DNA of 64,000 nt from Sphingomonadaceae bacterium (GCA_021732525.1 JAKFUU010000018.1:186001-250000), one strand, 5' to 3'. Numbered from the stretch's first letter, positions 9,801 to 19,151 are shown. Translations and numbers: made by a program. The notes: generated from the sequence alone by a model not told the origin.

Positions 9801-11084
9801 AATCAGGCATCGGCGCCGCTGTTCCGGCCAGTCACCACCAATGTTCGCGGCGAACGGCGCTTCATTTCGACCATCGCCCGGCGTCTCGACAGTCTCGGCG
9901 CGCTCACACGTGGCCAGCGCCAAACCGGCGGACAGAATTTGTTCGATCCAGCGGATAATCTCGAAAGCATCTATGCAAAAGACGCGCTCGCCCGCTGGTT
10001 CTACTTGCTCTTCCAAGGCAAGCTCGAAGCGGTCAGCCTTGACCGCTTTCAAGTATTGTCGGGTCTAAAAATCGAAGCAGAAGATGGCGGTTTGCTTGAC
10101 GACCTGCCGACCATCCAGCGCTGGCTCAATCGTATCCTCGCATTTCCGATCCACTTGCAGAACGGCATATTCGATGAATATCTGGGCCTTGTTGAAGCCC
10201 GTGTCGACGCGGCGCGCAACGCGGGCACCCTCGATCTTGGCCTCGAAACGATCCTCGTTGAGGATTTCCGAATTCTGTCTGATCAATTGCTTCGAACCGA
10301 CGCTGCGTCTGGAGCCACGACACATCTGTTGGAGATCGAGATCGCGCGCCGTCAGCGTCCGCTCTCCTTTGACGATCTGGCCAAAATCCATGATTTGGCG
10401 GATGCTCGCGTCCGCCCCATGCGTAACCAGCGCGCGGAGCGCGTAGCGCTTGCGGTTCGCGCGCGCGGACTACTCACCGACGAGGGCGAGCGTATTGAGC
10501 GATTTGAACTTGTCCGACCCTTGCGTGCGGAATATCTGACATCCGATCAGCTTTCTGAAAGCAATTGGCAACGGGTTGATGCCTCAGAATTCGAGCAAGC
10601 CTGGCGGATCGAAGCTAACGAGGCATTGGCAACGCCTAAGCTTGAGCGTCTGCATCTGGCAACCGGCCTTCTGCTGCCGATCTGGGACAAGCTTCCCGGC
10701 GATTATGTTCGCGTGAGCCGGATTGCGGCAAAGGATGGTCGCTCGCTTTTGGGCCGTGAAATCGGTGTGGGCGATATCCCCCAGCTGGCAAAAGCGCTTG
10801 GCACCGATATTGATCAATCGCTGGAACCAGACGATTTAGCGTCGGTCGTCATGAAAACGGGCAAATCCTTGCCATTTCGGAGCGTAGAAGCGCTGACAGT
10901 CAAGCGCTCGCTGGTCAATGGCAGCCAGCGGCTTGAGCTGACGGGATGGTCAGCCGATCGGCTCGATTGGTATAAGGCGCAAGGGTGCTTCACCGAGATT
11001 ATCCGTTATCATACGCGCTTGTTTGTGGCACCTGAAACAGCCGACGAGGTTTTGCGCAAACTCGAACCAGCGGCGTCCCGATAA
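6840..11084 (+). CDS. N6-adenine methyltransferase-like / strawberry notch-like helicase fusion (DarB-like architecture)
   Basis: MTase motifs LEPSAGTGMLAFWA and INPPYS; helicase GDGTGAGKGRQ, VIAFDEAHAM, VFSDAGGTGRSYHADL..., GLGRTNRTNQ. Confidence 0.87.
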   Translation: MNQPAFNLEFSRNEVPAITAARSLAEDLAANVPITRKHLSETFTRLTGATDADNRWSLSDTHASVELAQLLYLQATSKITPGSNMAEAFDCFDRIETLTPIQYNRSEEQVRFQQFSTPLRLAWITARAAAFSSGNLTLEPSAGTGMLAFWARQCGSKLALNEIHVLRRDALQALFPDVRVSMHDGELIDEVLDPAICPDTVLINPPYSVGLERGEDGRTGTRHLRSAIARLAPGGRAVAIMPLSFDVHALVERARIPLAVRLNVSMDRAFARAGTSISTRLIVIDKVDDALAPVSAHVGDLKELLSLVDALPVRVPHPFPSVPARPFKRAHRVAPRSLGRPVAPVSAISRNLGEPCALEFSPLDQAAPISEQIGHYLPYRPSRMTIPGARNHPTPLVESVAMGSIAAPIPRIQPLVMPSCVADGLLSDAQLETLVYATNAFARDLPGSYLPHDNGCTLQPHADGAVYRCGYFLGDGTGAGKGRQVAAIFLDRWLRGERRHIWLSKNEALLEDARRDWSALGGLPLDVQPLAQWKLGQAVTMGEGILFVTYPTLRSGRTDATRLQQILDWASADFDGVIAFDEAHAMANAAGGEGSRGKVKGSEQGVAGVRLQNLLPRGGVLYVSATGASDVNNLAYAARLGLWGPETAFATRERFVDDIRKGGIAAMELVARDLKSLGLYTARALSFAGVEYDILEHELTDAQIKVYDAYAQAWAIIHSNLGEVLEATRIVDADSGNTLNKGAKAAALSIFEGTKQRFFAQLLLSMKLPSLLPAIDQVLEDGHSAVIQLVSTAEAMLNRRLADLSPEEREHLEIDLSPREYVVDYLVQSFPVRLMQVFVDENGDARSEPMSDADGNPVLCRAAVAARDSMIERLCALPPVATALDAIIERFGVDAVAEVTGRSRRLVVGQDGSQKLQSRSPRSNVIETQAFMDGDKRILVFSDAGGTGRSYHADLDARNRERRIHFLLEPGWRADAAIQGLGRTNRTNQASAPLFRPVTTNVRGERRFISTIARRLDSLGALTRGQRQTGGQNLFDPADNLESIYAKDALARWFYLLFQGKLEAVSLDRFQVLSGLKIEAEDGGLLDDLPTIQRWLNRILAFPIHLQNGIFDEYLGLVEARVDAARNAGTLDLGLETILVEDFRILSDQLLRTDAASGATTHLLEIEIARRQRPLSFDDLAKIHDLADARVRPMRNQRAERVALAVRARGLLTDEGERIERFELVRPLRAEYLTSDQLSESNWQRVDASEFEQAWRIEANEALATPKLERLHLATGLLLPIWDKLPGDYVRVSRIAAKDGRSLLGREIGVGDIPQLAKALGTDIDQSLEPDDLASVVMKTGKSLPFRSVEALTVKRSLVNGSQRLELTGWSADRLDWYKAQGCFTEIIRYHTRLFVAPETADEVLRKLEPAASR

Positions 11085-11137
11085 GCAATCCTGGCAGCCC
11101 TGTGCTTGGACCGGATCATCTGAAGTGCGCTCGGCGC

Positions 11138-12388
11138 TTACAGCTTATCCACCACTGCGATGATTGCATCATGGACTTGCGCAAGATCGCTTTCGTCAAT
11201 GCAGTATGGCGGCATGACATAGACAGTGTTCCCAAGCGGACGCAGCAATATATCTTTATATGTGAACGTTGCCTTGAGCCGAGGCCCCAGTTCGGAGAGA
11301 TAGCCATCTTCCCTCGCTGTCACATCCACCGCAATTATTGTCCCTAGCTGCCGCGGATTGATAATAATTGGATGCGCGGAGAGTCGCTCGAGACCTGCCG
11401 CTTGCCGCTTACTCAATTCGGATATCCGCTCCAATACTGGTTCTTCGCGCCAGATTACCAGATTGGCATTGGCTGCTGCACAGGCGATAGGGTTGGCAGT
11501 ATAGCTGGAGGAGTGGAAAAACTGCAGGGTGCGGTCGGTTGAATAATGTGCTGCAAATATTGCGGGTGACGCCATGGTTACCGCTAGCGGCAGCGAACCA
11601 CCGGTTAGTCCCTTCGACAGACAAAGGATGTCAGGCACGATATTGGCCTGCGCGCAGGCTAGGAGGCTTCCGGTGCGTCCCCAAGCGGTCATGACCTCGT
11701 CGGCGATGAACAGCACTCCGTGACTTTCACAAATCGTGCGCATTTGGCCTAGGACCTTTGCGGAATAGATCAGCATCCCGCCGGCGCCGAGTATCAGCGG
11801 TTCAACGATGAACGCCGCAGCATCGCCTTTCGCACAGGCGCGATCAAGAGCATCCAGCGTTGCCTGCTCCGCGCCTTCAGAAGGGAAGGGGATGGTCTCC
11901 ACGTCAAACAGCAGCGGCGCATAAGCGCTGTTGAACACACCGCGTGCGCCAACCGACATGCCGCCGATGGTGTCGCCATGATAGCTGTGCTCAAGAACGA
12001 TAATACGGTGGCGGGGCTCGCCGCGATTGTGGAAGTAGCCCAGCGCCATTTTGAGCGCGACCTCGACACTGGTTGATCCCGAATCCGAGAAGAACACATA
12101 TTCGAGCGGTCGCGGCGTAATACGGACCAGTTCGGCGGCGAGGTTTTCGGCCGGCTCATGCGTCCAGCCCGCGAAGATGAGCTGGTCTAGCCGTTCGGTC
12201 TGCTCGCGGATGGCCGACATGATCCGCGGGTGGCAATGGCCGTGCGTGGTCACCCACCAACTTGATATGGCATCGATGATCCGGCGGCCATCAGCGGTAT
12301 AAATTGCAGCGCCCTCGGCGTGGGTTACCAATGGTATTGGTTCACCAAGCCCGTGCTGGTGGAAAGGATGCCAGACAGGAGAAGTCAT
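11138..12388 (-). CDS. bioA: Adenosylmethionine-8-amino-7-oxononanoate transaminase
   Basis: WHPFHQHG...ISSWWVTTHGHCHP...FFSDSGSTSVEVALKMALGYFHNRG...YHGDTIGGMSVG; overlaps bioD by 4 bp. Confidence 0.95.
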   Translation of the reverse strand: MTSPVWHPFHQHGLGEPIPLVTHAEGAAIYTADGRRIIDAISSWWVTTHGHCHPRIMSAIREQTERLDQLIFAGWTHEPAENLAAELVRITPRPLEYVFFSDSGSTSVEVALKMALGYFHNRGEPRHRIIVLEHSYHGDTIGGMSVGARGVFNSAYAPLLFDVETIPFPSEGAEQATLDALDRACAKGDAAAFIVEPLILGAGGMLIYSAKVLGQMRTICESHGVLFIADEVMTAWGRTGSLLACAQANIVPDILCLSKGLTGGSLPLAVTMASPAIFAAHYSTDRTLQFFHSSSYTANPIACAAANANLVIWREEPVLERISELSKRQAAGLERLSAHPIIINPRQLGTIIAVDVTAREDGYLSELGPRLKATFTYKDILLRPLGNTVYVMPPYCIDESDLAQVHDAIIAVVDKL

Positions 12389-13005
12389 AACAGGTCCGTG
12401 CGGATATGATCGCGAAATGAACCCGCCAACGTATCGGCGGTCAGTGGATCGAGCATCGGCAAGCGACCGAGATGGCGAGCTCTACCAAGTGTGATGATTG
12501 CCGTTTCGCTTGCTCGGTTTTCTTCACCGACAAAAGCAATACCATGCACCGGAATTTTGCGCGCGTTGAGCGCTTCTAGGGAAAGCAGGCTGTGGTTGAT
12601 TGTTCCAAGCGATGTTCGTGCAACCATAATCACAGGCAGCTCCCAAACCGCGAATAGATCGGCCGCAAGCAGATTGTCAGTAAAGGGCACAAGTACACCG
12701 CCAGCGCCTTCGACCACCAGTGGCCCGTCGCCTGCCGGCAGAGCCAGCCTTTCAATGTCGATCACCACACCGTCAATTCTTGCGGCTTCGTGCGGTGAGC
12801 AGGGGGTGCGCAATATATATGTTTCGGGGAGGACATCGGCCCGCCCGTTTGAAAGCAGTCGAACCTGCGCGGAATCGGTTCCGCCGTCGGTCCCTGCCTG
12901 TACCGGCTTCCAGTAGCGCGCGCCAAGATGTCCGGCGAGGCCTGCGGCAAACACTGTCTTCCCGACGTCGGTATCCGTTCCGGTTATGATGTAGCGCCCG
13001 GTCAT
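12385..13005 (-). CDS. bioD: Dethiobiotin synthase
   Basis: ITGTDTDVGKTVFAAGLAGHLGARYWKPVQAG; between bioF and bioA. Confidence 0.95.
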   Translation of the reverse strand: MTGRYIITGTDTDVGKTVFAAGLAGHLGARYWKPVQAGTDGGTDSAQVRLLSNGRADVLPETYILRTPCSPHEAARIDGVVIDIERLALPAGDGPLVVEGAGGVLVPFTDNLLAADLFAVWELPVIMVARTSLGTINHSLLSLEALNARKIPVHGIAFVGEENRASETAIITLGRARHLGRLPMLDPLTADTLAGSFRDHIRTDLL

Positions 13006-14138
13006 GCAGCGATGGTCAAGTCCGCGACCAGATCGGCCAGTGCAACGATCTGCTCTTCGCTTGTATTGTTGGTGATTGTTATTCTGAGTCTCGATGTACC
13101 TGCAGGAACTGTCGGCGGCCGAATGCCGCGTACGTCGAATCCAGCTTTCCGGATGTTAGTCGCAAGCGCCATTGTCAGTGCATCGTCGCCTATGATCAGG
13201 GGGAGAATCTGCGTGCCCTTAACCGTCGCTCCAAGAGGCGCTAAGACTTCTTCAGCAAGCCGGATGCGCCGCCACAAACTGTCGCGCAGTTCGGGCGCAT
13301 TTTGGAGCAACCCCAGGCTCGCGCGGACGACCGCTGCCATGAGTGGCGACGGGGCGGTCGAGAAGATGAACCCGCGACCCCGGTTGACTAGAAAGTCTGC
13401 AACAACTGCCGGACCACAAATCAGTGCGCCTTCGCAGCCCAATGCCTTCCCGCAGGTACGCAAGGTGACTACATTGCCGCGGCCGTCCAGATGGGCTGCC
13501 AGCCCCCGTCCGTCGGGTCCGAACACCCCGGTTGCATGCGCTTCATCCACCAGCAAAACTGCGTCATGACGGTCAGCGATATTGATGAGGTCATTGAGTG
13601 GTGCGATGTCACCATCCATCGAATACAGGCTTTCGACCGCTAGCCAGACTTGTCCTCTGCCACCCGATGTTCGCCATTGCCGGATAGCGTCCTCAAACGC
13701 CTGTGCGCAATTATGTTTGACCCCGACACGCTCTGCTCTGCCGATCCGCAATCCTTCATGAGCGCTCGCGTGGATAAGCTCGTCATGGATCACGAAGTCG
13801 CCCCGCTGGGGCAAAGTAGAAAATAATGTCTCGTTCGCGGCAAAGCCACTTGAAAACCACAGCGATCGCTCACAGCCGAAAAATGATGCAGCCTCTGTTT
13901 CCAATGCTTCATGCTCCGGATCATTGCCGCGTAGCAGTCGTGATCCACCAGAACCGACGGCGACCCCGCGCGCCATTGCCTGACATGCAGCCTCGACCAG
14001 CAATGGCGAGCTGGCGAGACCCAAATAATCATTCGAGCTGAAATCGATGCCAGTCTGTTCTGAAAGCGTCCTACGGCGCGATTGAACGGAAAGCCGCGCC
14101 AAGTCTGCTTCTTGTCGTTCAAAAACCATATTGGTCAT
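13002..14138 (-). CDS. bioF: 8-amino-7-oxononanoate synthase
   Basis: FSSNDYLGLA...GSGGSRLLRGNDPEHEALE...LLVDEAHATGVFGPDGRGL. Confidence 0.95.
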   Translation of the reverse strand: MTNMVFERQEADLARLSVQSRRRTLSEQTGIDFSSNDYLGLASSPLLVEAACQAMARGVAVGSGGSRLLRGNDPEHEALETEAASFFGCERSLWFSSGFAANETLFSTLPQRGDFVIHDELIHASAHEGLRIGRAERVGVKHNCAQAFEDAIRQWRTSGGRGQVWLAVESLYSMDGDIAPLNDLINIADRHDAVLLVDEAHATGVFGPDGRGLAAHLDGRGNVVTLRTCGKALGCEGALICGPAVVADFLVNRGRGFIFSTAPSPLMAAVVRASLGLLQNAPELRDSLWRRIRLAEEVLAPLGATVKGTQILPLIIGDDALTMALATNIRKAGFDVRGIRPPTVPAGTSRLRITITNNTSEEQIVALADLVADLTIAA

Positions 14139-14291
14139 GTCGCTCGCTGCGGTTCGAATGTTGCAGGGATAGAAGACGAAGGTCAATCAAAGGTCATTCC
14201 AGTTTTCACGCGGATGCTTCCGCGCATCGCCTCTATAGCGACATGCGCGCAAAAGATACCCCGGATTGGGAGCGCGGCTCGCGGAATTGGT

Positions 14292-15161
14292 TCAGCTGGC
14301 GGCGGAAGAGATAAGCTTGTCGAGCTTTGCCATGAAGAAGCGCTTACCCCAAAGTTCCACCGAACGAAGCTCCGCTGGTCGTAGGAACCGCGCGACATCG
14401 TCACCTGCCTCCTTCCAGTCAATCTTGGCGATTACGTTGGAAAGCGCCGCTTTCAGCCATCCGATATCGACCGAAATCGTCGTGTCTCCCTCCCATGGAC
14501 CTTTCTGGATGAGCGCATTGCGCAACAGCGCAAGATTGGGAGAGACGTCACGCGATACATACCAGGAAAAATCAAACCAGTCGCGCCCCTTCAAAAAGCC
14601 GCGACACAAGAGGGCATGGATCTTGAGTGCAAAATTCGACGGCAGATCTTGATGCCGAACTTCATAATCGACCGGAAAATCGAGAAAGGTCGTGGTTTCT
14701 CCCGATCCCAAGGGTGGATTGACGTCGATCTCAAGCTTGATCCGGATTGTCTTTTGCCTACCCTGGCCTGCAAAGGACAGGTCCAGCTGATTGGCAATGG
14801 AATCGTTCTTCAGCAATGCTGCATGGATCGCCCTGTCCATATTGGCAGGCGGCTGCGCGTCGAGCTTGACGCCAAATTCAGCAGCCACTTGGGTGAGGGC
14901 GCTCAGATAAGGCGACCAGTCGAACTTTGGGTCAGGCTCGCGCAGGAGAAAATCGAGATCTTCGGAAAATCGGGGCAGGCCGTGCAGGATACGAAGGCTG
15001 GTACCGCCCTGGAACAAGGCGACATTGAAAAAGTCACCGCGCCATAGTGCATAAAGTGCGATTTCCTGGAGGATTTCCTTGACCGCATTTTCCTCTTCGA
15101 GCGGATTTACGGCAGGATATCGGCGCAGCCGCTCCTTGATCAGGTCAATCATGTTTTGCAC
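14292..15161 (-). CDS. AbiEii-type nucleotidyltransferase toxin
   Basis: FQGGTSLRILHGLPRFSEDLDFLL, followed by DWFDFSWYVSR; overlaps AbiEi-like gene. Confidence 0.88.
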   Translation of the reverse strand: MQNMIDLIKERLRRYPAVNPLEEENAVKEILQEIALYALWRGDFFNVALFQGGTSLRILHGLPRFSEDLDFLLREPDPKFDWSPYLSALTQVAAEFGVKLDAQPPANMDRAIHAALLKNDSIANQLDLSFAGQGRQKTIRIKLEIDVNPPLGSGETTTFLDFPVDYEVRHQDLPSNFALKIHALLCRGFLKGRDWFDFSWYVSRDVSPNLALLRNALIQKGPWEGDTTISVDIGWLKAALSNVIAKIDWKEAGDDVARFLRPAELRSVELWGKRFFMAKLDKLISSAAS

Positions 15162-15831
15162 TCCGCTGTCGTGACGTCTTGCCGCTCATCAGCGCGACTT
15201 CGAGTTGCTCGAGAAACGTATTGGCGGCCTTATGTTTGTAGACGGGCTTCAATGTAGCAAAATCCGCTCGCTTGAGCGCAAACAGTTTCGCTTCGTCGAT
15301 CCGCATGCCGCTCGTCAGCCAATCCAGACCTTGCCATCGCTGCTTGCGCAATGCCACGAGATCGAGAATGGCCCGCAAAGGTTGGGCAACGAGAGCTGTC
15401 AGTTTACCGAGGGCCACCCGGTCTACACCGGTTAGCAGACGATAATCATGGATGGCGAGTGGGTGAAAAGCAAAAGCGCCAAATGCGTCGGTTTCATATT
15501 CTAGCGTCTTGCGACCCGGCGAAACACTTGCAGTCGTAAACACGCTTTCCGGGATCCATCCATGATAGGCAAGCGCGGTTTCGAAAGAGACGTAACTGCC
15601 CGGAAGTAGGCTTTGCGCGACGGCAAATGGATGAACGGGATCTGCACGATCTTCAGCGCTGAGCACATATAGCCCGCGCCTGATGCGAATAAGCGCGCCC
15701 TCCTTGATCGCACGGTTGACCAGCCCGTAACGGCGGGCGGCGCTCCCGCCAACAAGCTCGGCCAGCTGTCGCTCGTCAAGGATGCGAGAGCTAAGACCTG
15801 CGGCTGAAATTTCTTTTACCAAAACCGTCAT
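15145..15831 (-). CDS. AbiEi-type antitoxin / transcriptional regulator
   Basis: GLVNRAIKEGALIRIRRGLYVLS...SYVSFETALAYHGWIPE. Confidence 0.88.
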   Translation of the reverse strand: MTVLVKEISAAGLSSRILDERQLAELVGGSAARRYGLVNRAIKEGALIRIRRGLYVLSAEDRADPVHPFAVAQSLLPGSYVSFETALAYHGWIPESVFTTASVSPGRKTLEYETDAFGAFAFHPLAIHDYRLLTGVDRVALGKLTALVAQPLRAILDLVALRKQRWQGLDWLTSGMRIDEAKLFALKRADFATLKPVYKHKAANTFLEQLEVALMSGKTSRQRSAKHD

Positions 15832-16013
15832 GAAATTCCCAATACTTCCAATATATGAAAGTTTCAAGAATTTTATAAAAATAAGCTGGCTGCTTTGCGC
15901 AATGCGGACTGATTGCGCTTCGACGACCCCATCGAAGAGGGGAGGGGACTCTGAGTGGATGAGCTCTGGCGGCCGAATGGCGGTACGTCGGCTCAAACTT
16001 ACGGAGAGATCCC

Positions 16014-18065
16014 ATGATCAAGTCAATTCCACTGAACAAGCTTGTCGCTTCGCCCCGAAACGTACGCAAGCGCTCCGACCCGGCGGCCGATGCCGAACTC
16101 AAGGCGAGCGTTGCAGCGCACGGCCTTTTGCAGAACCTTGTAGTCCGTGAAGGCAAGAAGGGACAGTTCGAGGTCGAGGCAGGCGAACGGCGCCGCAAAG
16201 CCTTGCTCGCCCTTGCGGCTGACAAACATCTGTCGCGAACGTTTCCCATCATGTGCTTGGTTTTGGACGGCAGTGAAACGCAGGTTCGCGAAGCCAGCCT
16301 TGCCGAGAATTTCCATACGCTGAAAATGAACCCCGCCGATGAAGCGCAAGCATTTGCGAGCATCGTCGAAACCGGTGCAACGCCAGAGGATGTGGCGCGG
16401 CGCTTTGGCCTGACGGTGCGCTTTGTCGAGGGCCGTCTGCGTCTCGCATCGCTTGCAGCGGTTGTCTTCGAGGCGCTGGCAGCAGGAGAAATCACGCTCG
16501 ACATCGCCAAGGCCTATGGCGCGACCTCCGATCAGGCGATCCAAGCGCGCGTCTATGACGAAGTGGTCCAGTCCTGCTACCGCGCTTCGCCTGACAGCAT
16601 CCGCCGGATGGTTTTGAACAGCACGGTACGTGGCAGCGATCCCCGTGCGAAACTGGTCGGCAAGGATGCCTATGTCGCCGCAGGCGGACGCGTTGACCGC
16701 GAACTGTTCGACGATGAAGAAAATGAATCCTGGCTTGATGTCGCGCTTCTGGAAAATCTCGCGACCGCAAAGATGGAGGAGGCAGCCGCCAGCGTTGCAG
16801 CAGAGCAAGGTCTTGCTTGGGTCAAGCCGACGCTCGAGGTCTATGTCAGCCACGATCTTGTCCAAGGCCTGCACCGTGTTCCCGTTCCGCCGCGTGTTTA
16901 CACCGACGAGGAAATGGCGCGCATCGAAGAGCTCGATGCAGCCTATGACGCTCAGGCGGTCGTTCTTGAAGATGAAGATGCAAGCGAGGCCGACACCCGA
17001 GTCGCGTCGGAAGCGATCGAACGGATCGATGCCGAGGTTGCAGCTATCCGCGACCGTCCGGTCGAGCTTGATCCGGACATCAAGCGTGAAAGCGGGATGA
17101 TCCTTACGCTAGGTCGCGACGGCCTGCCCACTCTCCAGCCGCAATATTTTACGGAAGTGCTTGTCGTGACGTCGGACGACGAGAGCGCAATCGAGGTCGT
17201 CGGCAGCGGACCGGGTGACAAGCCAGCGCGCTCGGTGATGTCGCAGCGGCTTGTCGATGAACTCGCCATGCAGCGACGCGACGTGCTAGCGCTTCATGTT
17301 GCAAGCGATCCTGCACTCGCGCTCGACCTGTTCGTGTTCACTCTGGCCGAAGCGGACACCTATCGTTGGTCCTCATCGCCAGGCCTTACGATCCGCGGCT
17401 CTGCAGCTTCGGGACCTGCGCACGGCTTTGAAGCGAACGATGCAGCGGCAACCGCCGCCATCGCCGAGCTTCGTGGCGGGCTCGATGAAAGCTGGCGTGC
17501 TGGGACAAGCATTTGCGAACGCTTCGAGCTGTTCCGGACGCTGGACGACGAATCCCGTTCGGGATGGCTTGGCTGGGTGGTCGGACGCACGCTTGAGGCG
17601 AGCCTCAATGTGAGCGGCAATCGCGGCAATATCTTCCACGACCATCTTGGGCACATAACCGGGATCGACATGGCGGCTTGGTGGCGTCCGACTGCAGCCA
17701 ATTATTTCGACCGGGTGTCGAAGGCCGTGATCCTCGAGGCGCTGACTGACGTGGGCGGGCCCACGCTTGCATCGCGCTTCTTGGCATCAAAGAAGGGCGA
17801 ACTGGCGGCGAGTGCTGAACGGATATTTGCCGGCAATTTCATCACCGAGGTTGAAGTCAAAGATCGCGCACTTGCATGGCTGCCGGCAGCCATGCGGTTT
17901 GCGGACATGTCCGACGCCATACCGGCGGGCGAGATGAATGCTGACGAAACGGGGGATGCATTGGCAGATACGCAATCGGATGCAACTGGCGATTCACAAC
18001 CGGATGCCGATGCGAACGTCGATGATACAAATTCAAGCAATGCAGGCGTCGATCTCGCTGCCTGA
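16014..18065 (+). CDS. ParB/RepB/Spo0J family protein (orphan ParB-like)
   Basis: IPLNKLVASPRNVRKR...LLQNLVVREG...FEVEAGERRRKALLAL...REASLAENFHTLKMNPADEAQAF; no ParA adjacent. Confidence 0.92.
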   Translation: MIKSIPLNKLVASPRNVRKRSDPAADAELKASVAAHGLLQNLVVREGKKGQFEVEAGERRRKALLALAADKHLSRTFPIMCLVLDGSETQVREASLAENFHTLKMNPADEAQAFASIVETGATPEDVARRFGLTVRFVEGRLRLASLAAVVFEALAAGEITLDIAKAYGATSDQAIQARVYDEVVQSCYRASPDSIRRMVLNSTVRGSDPRAKLVGKDAYVAAGGRVDRELFDDEENESWLDVALLENLATAKMEEAAASVAAEQGLAWVKPTLEVYVSHDLVQGLHRVPVPPRVYTDEEMARIEELDAAYDAQAVVLEDEDASEADTRVASEAIERIDAEVAAIRDRPVELDPDIKRESGMILTLGRDGLPTLQPQYFTEVLVVTSDDESAIEVVGSGPGDKPARSVMSQRLVDELAMQRRDVLALHVASDPALALDLFVFTLAEADTYRWSSSPGLTIRGSAASGPAHGFEANDAAATAAIAELRGGLDESWRAGTSICERFELFRTLDDESRSGWLGWVVGRTLEASLNVSGNRGNIFHDHLGHITGIDMAAWWRPTAANYFDRVSKAVILEALTDVGGPTLASRFLASKKGELAASAERIFAGNFITEVEVKDRALAWLPAAMRFADMSDAIPAGEMNADETGDALADTQSDATGDSQPDADANVDDTNSSNAGVDLAA

Positions 18066-18100
18066 TCTCCTCCTGACAGGACGGGATTGAACCTGCGTTG

Positions 18101-18141
18101 GAAGCGGCCCCCTTGGCAATCAAGGGTGCCGCTTCTTTTTT
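18101..18141 (+). terminator. Rho-independent terminator downstream of ParB-like gene
   Basis: GAAGCGGC...GCCGCTTC, inner CCCTTG/CAAGGG, then T6. Confidence 0.85.
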
Positions 18142-18218
18142 CGGTGAGGATGAGAGGAGAGGGAGCCTGTGGCGGGTGTCGATTGCCGGAAAGGTCCGGC
18201 CGGCATTCAGGAGTATCC

Positions 18219-19151
18219 ATGATGGCTTATCAATCGAAGTGCACCAGCCTGTCGCCCGGGGCGCGCATCACCAAACAGATTATCGAACGGCTTGAAGCTG
18301 GAACCAAACCCTGGGTCAAACCGTGGCGCGGTCTGCCGGTCTCGCGACCGTTGCGCAGCTGCGGCACACCCTATCGCGGCATGAATGTGTTCTGGCTCTG
18401 GATGGTCGCCGATATGAACGGCTATGCCTCACCCTATTGGATGACCTATGTGCAGGCCAACAAGCTGGGAGGGCAGGTGCGCAAAGGCGAAAAATCTACG
18501 ATCGCGATATTCTACAAAAGCTATTCCAAAGAGGTTGAAGCAAACGAGGCAGGCGAGGCCAGCGAAGAAAGCCGCCGTGTGCTTCGCGCCTATGCCGTTT
18601 TCAACGCCGATCAGATTGAAGGTTTGCCCGAGCATTATCATCCTTCGCAAAACCTTGTGCTCGTCGAGCCCGAAGGCCGGAAAGCCGATCACGATGCTTT
18701 CTTCGGCCGGATTCCGGCGGCACTTCGCCATTCGGGCTCTGCAGCCTATTATGAACCCGTTGCTGACCGCATCACCATGCCTCCGACCGAACTGTTTACT
18801 GATTTCGATCATTATTACGCGACGCTCGCCCATGAGCTATCGCACTGGACTGGACATGGTTCGCGGCTTGATCGGAATCTCAAAAATCGGTTTGGAAGTG
18901 CCGCTTATGCCGCTGAGGAATTGATCGCCGAATTGTCGAGCGCAATTTTGGGCGCCGAACTCGGGCTTCCGGTTGCACATCTCGACAATCATGCGAGCTA
19001 TATTGGTAATTGGCTCAAGCTGCTGCGCGACGATGATCGCGCGATCCTCACTGCCGCTGCGCGGGCCGAAGAAGCAAGCGCATTGCTTCTGGTGTTGGGC
19101 GGGCGGCAAATCGAAGTCGAGGAGGCTGAACCCATTTCCGAAGCTGGCTGA
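18219..19151 (+). CDS. ardC: ArdC-like antirestriction protein with zincin-like metallopeptidase domain
   Basis: ITKQIIERLEAGTKPWVKPWRG...YRGMNVFWLW...QANKLGGQVRKGEKSTIAIFYK...TLAHELSHWTGHGSRL...AAEELIAELSSAIL. Confidence 0.9.
   Translation: MMAYQSKCTSLSPGARITKQIIERLEAGTKPWVKPWRGLPVSRPLRSCGTPYRGMNVFWLWMVADMNGYASPYWMTYVQANKLGGQVRKGEKSTIAIFYKSYSKEVEANEAGEASEESRRVLRAYAVFNADQIEGLPEHYHPSQNLVLVEPEGRKADHDAFFGRIPAALRHSGSAAYYEPVADRITMPPTELFTDFDHYYATLAHELSHWTGHGSRLDRNLKNRFGSAAYAAEELIAELSSAILGAELGLPVAHLDNHASYIGNWLKLLRDDDRAILTAAARAEEASALLLVLGGRQIEVEEAEPISEAG

Noticed and set aside
15791-16510. 239-aa minus-strand ORF over the AbiE promoter and ParB start
   Set aside because: S/A/R-rich translation, antisense to the ParB-like gene; no family signal
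16023-16874. 283-aa minus-strand ORF inside parB
   Set aside because: Antisense shadow of a clearly supported gene
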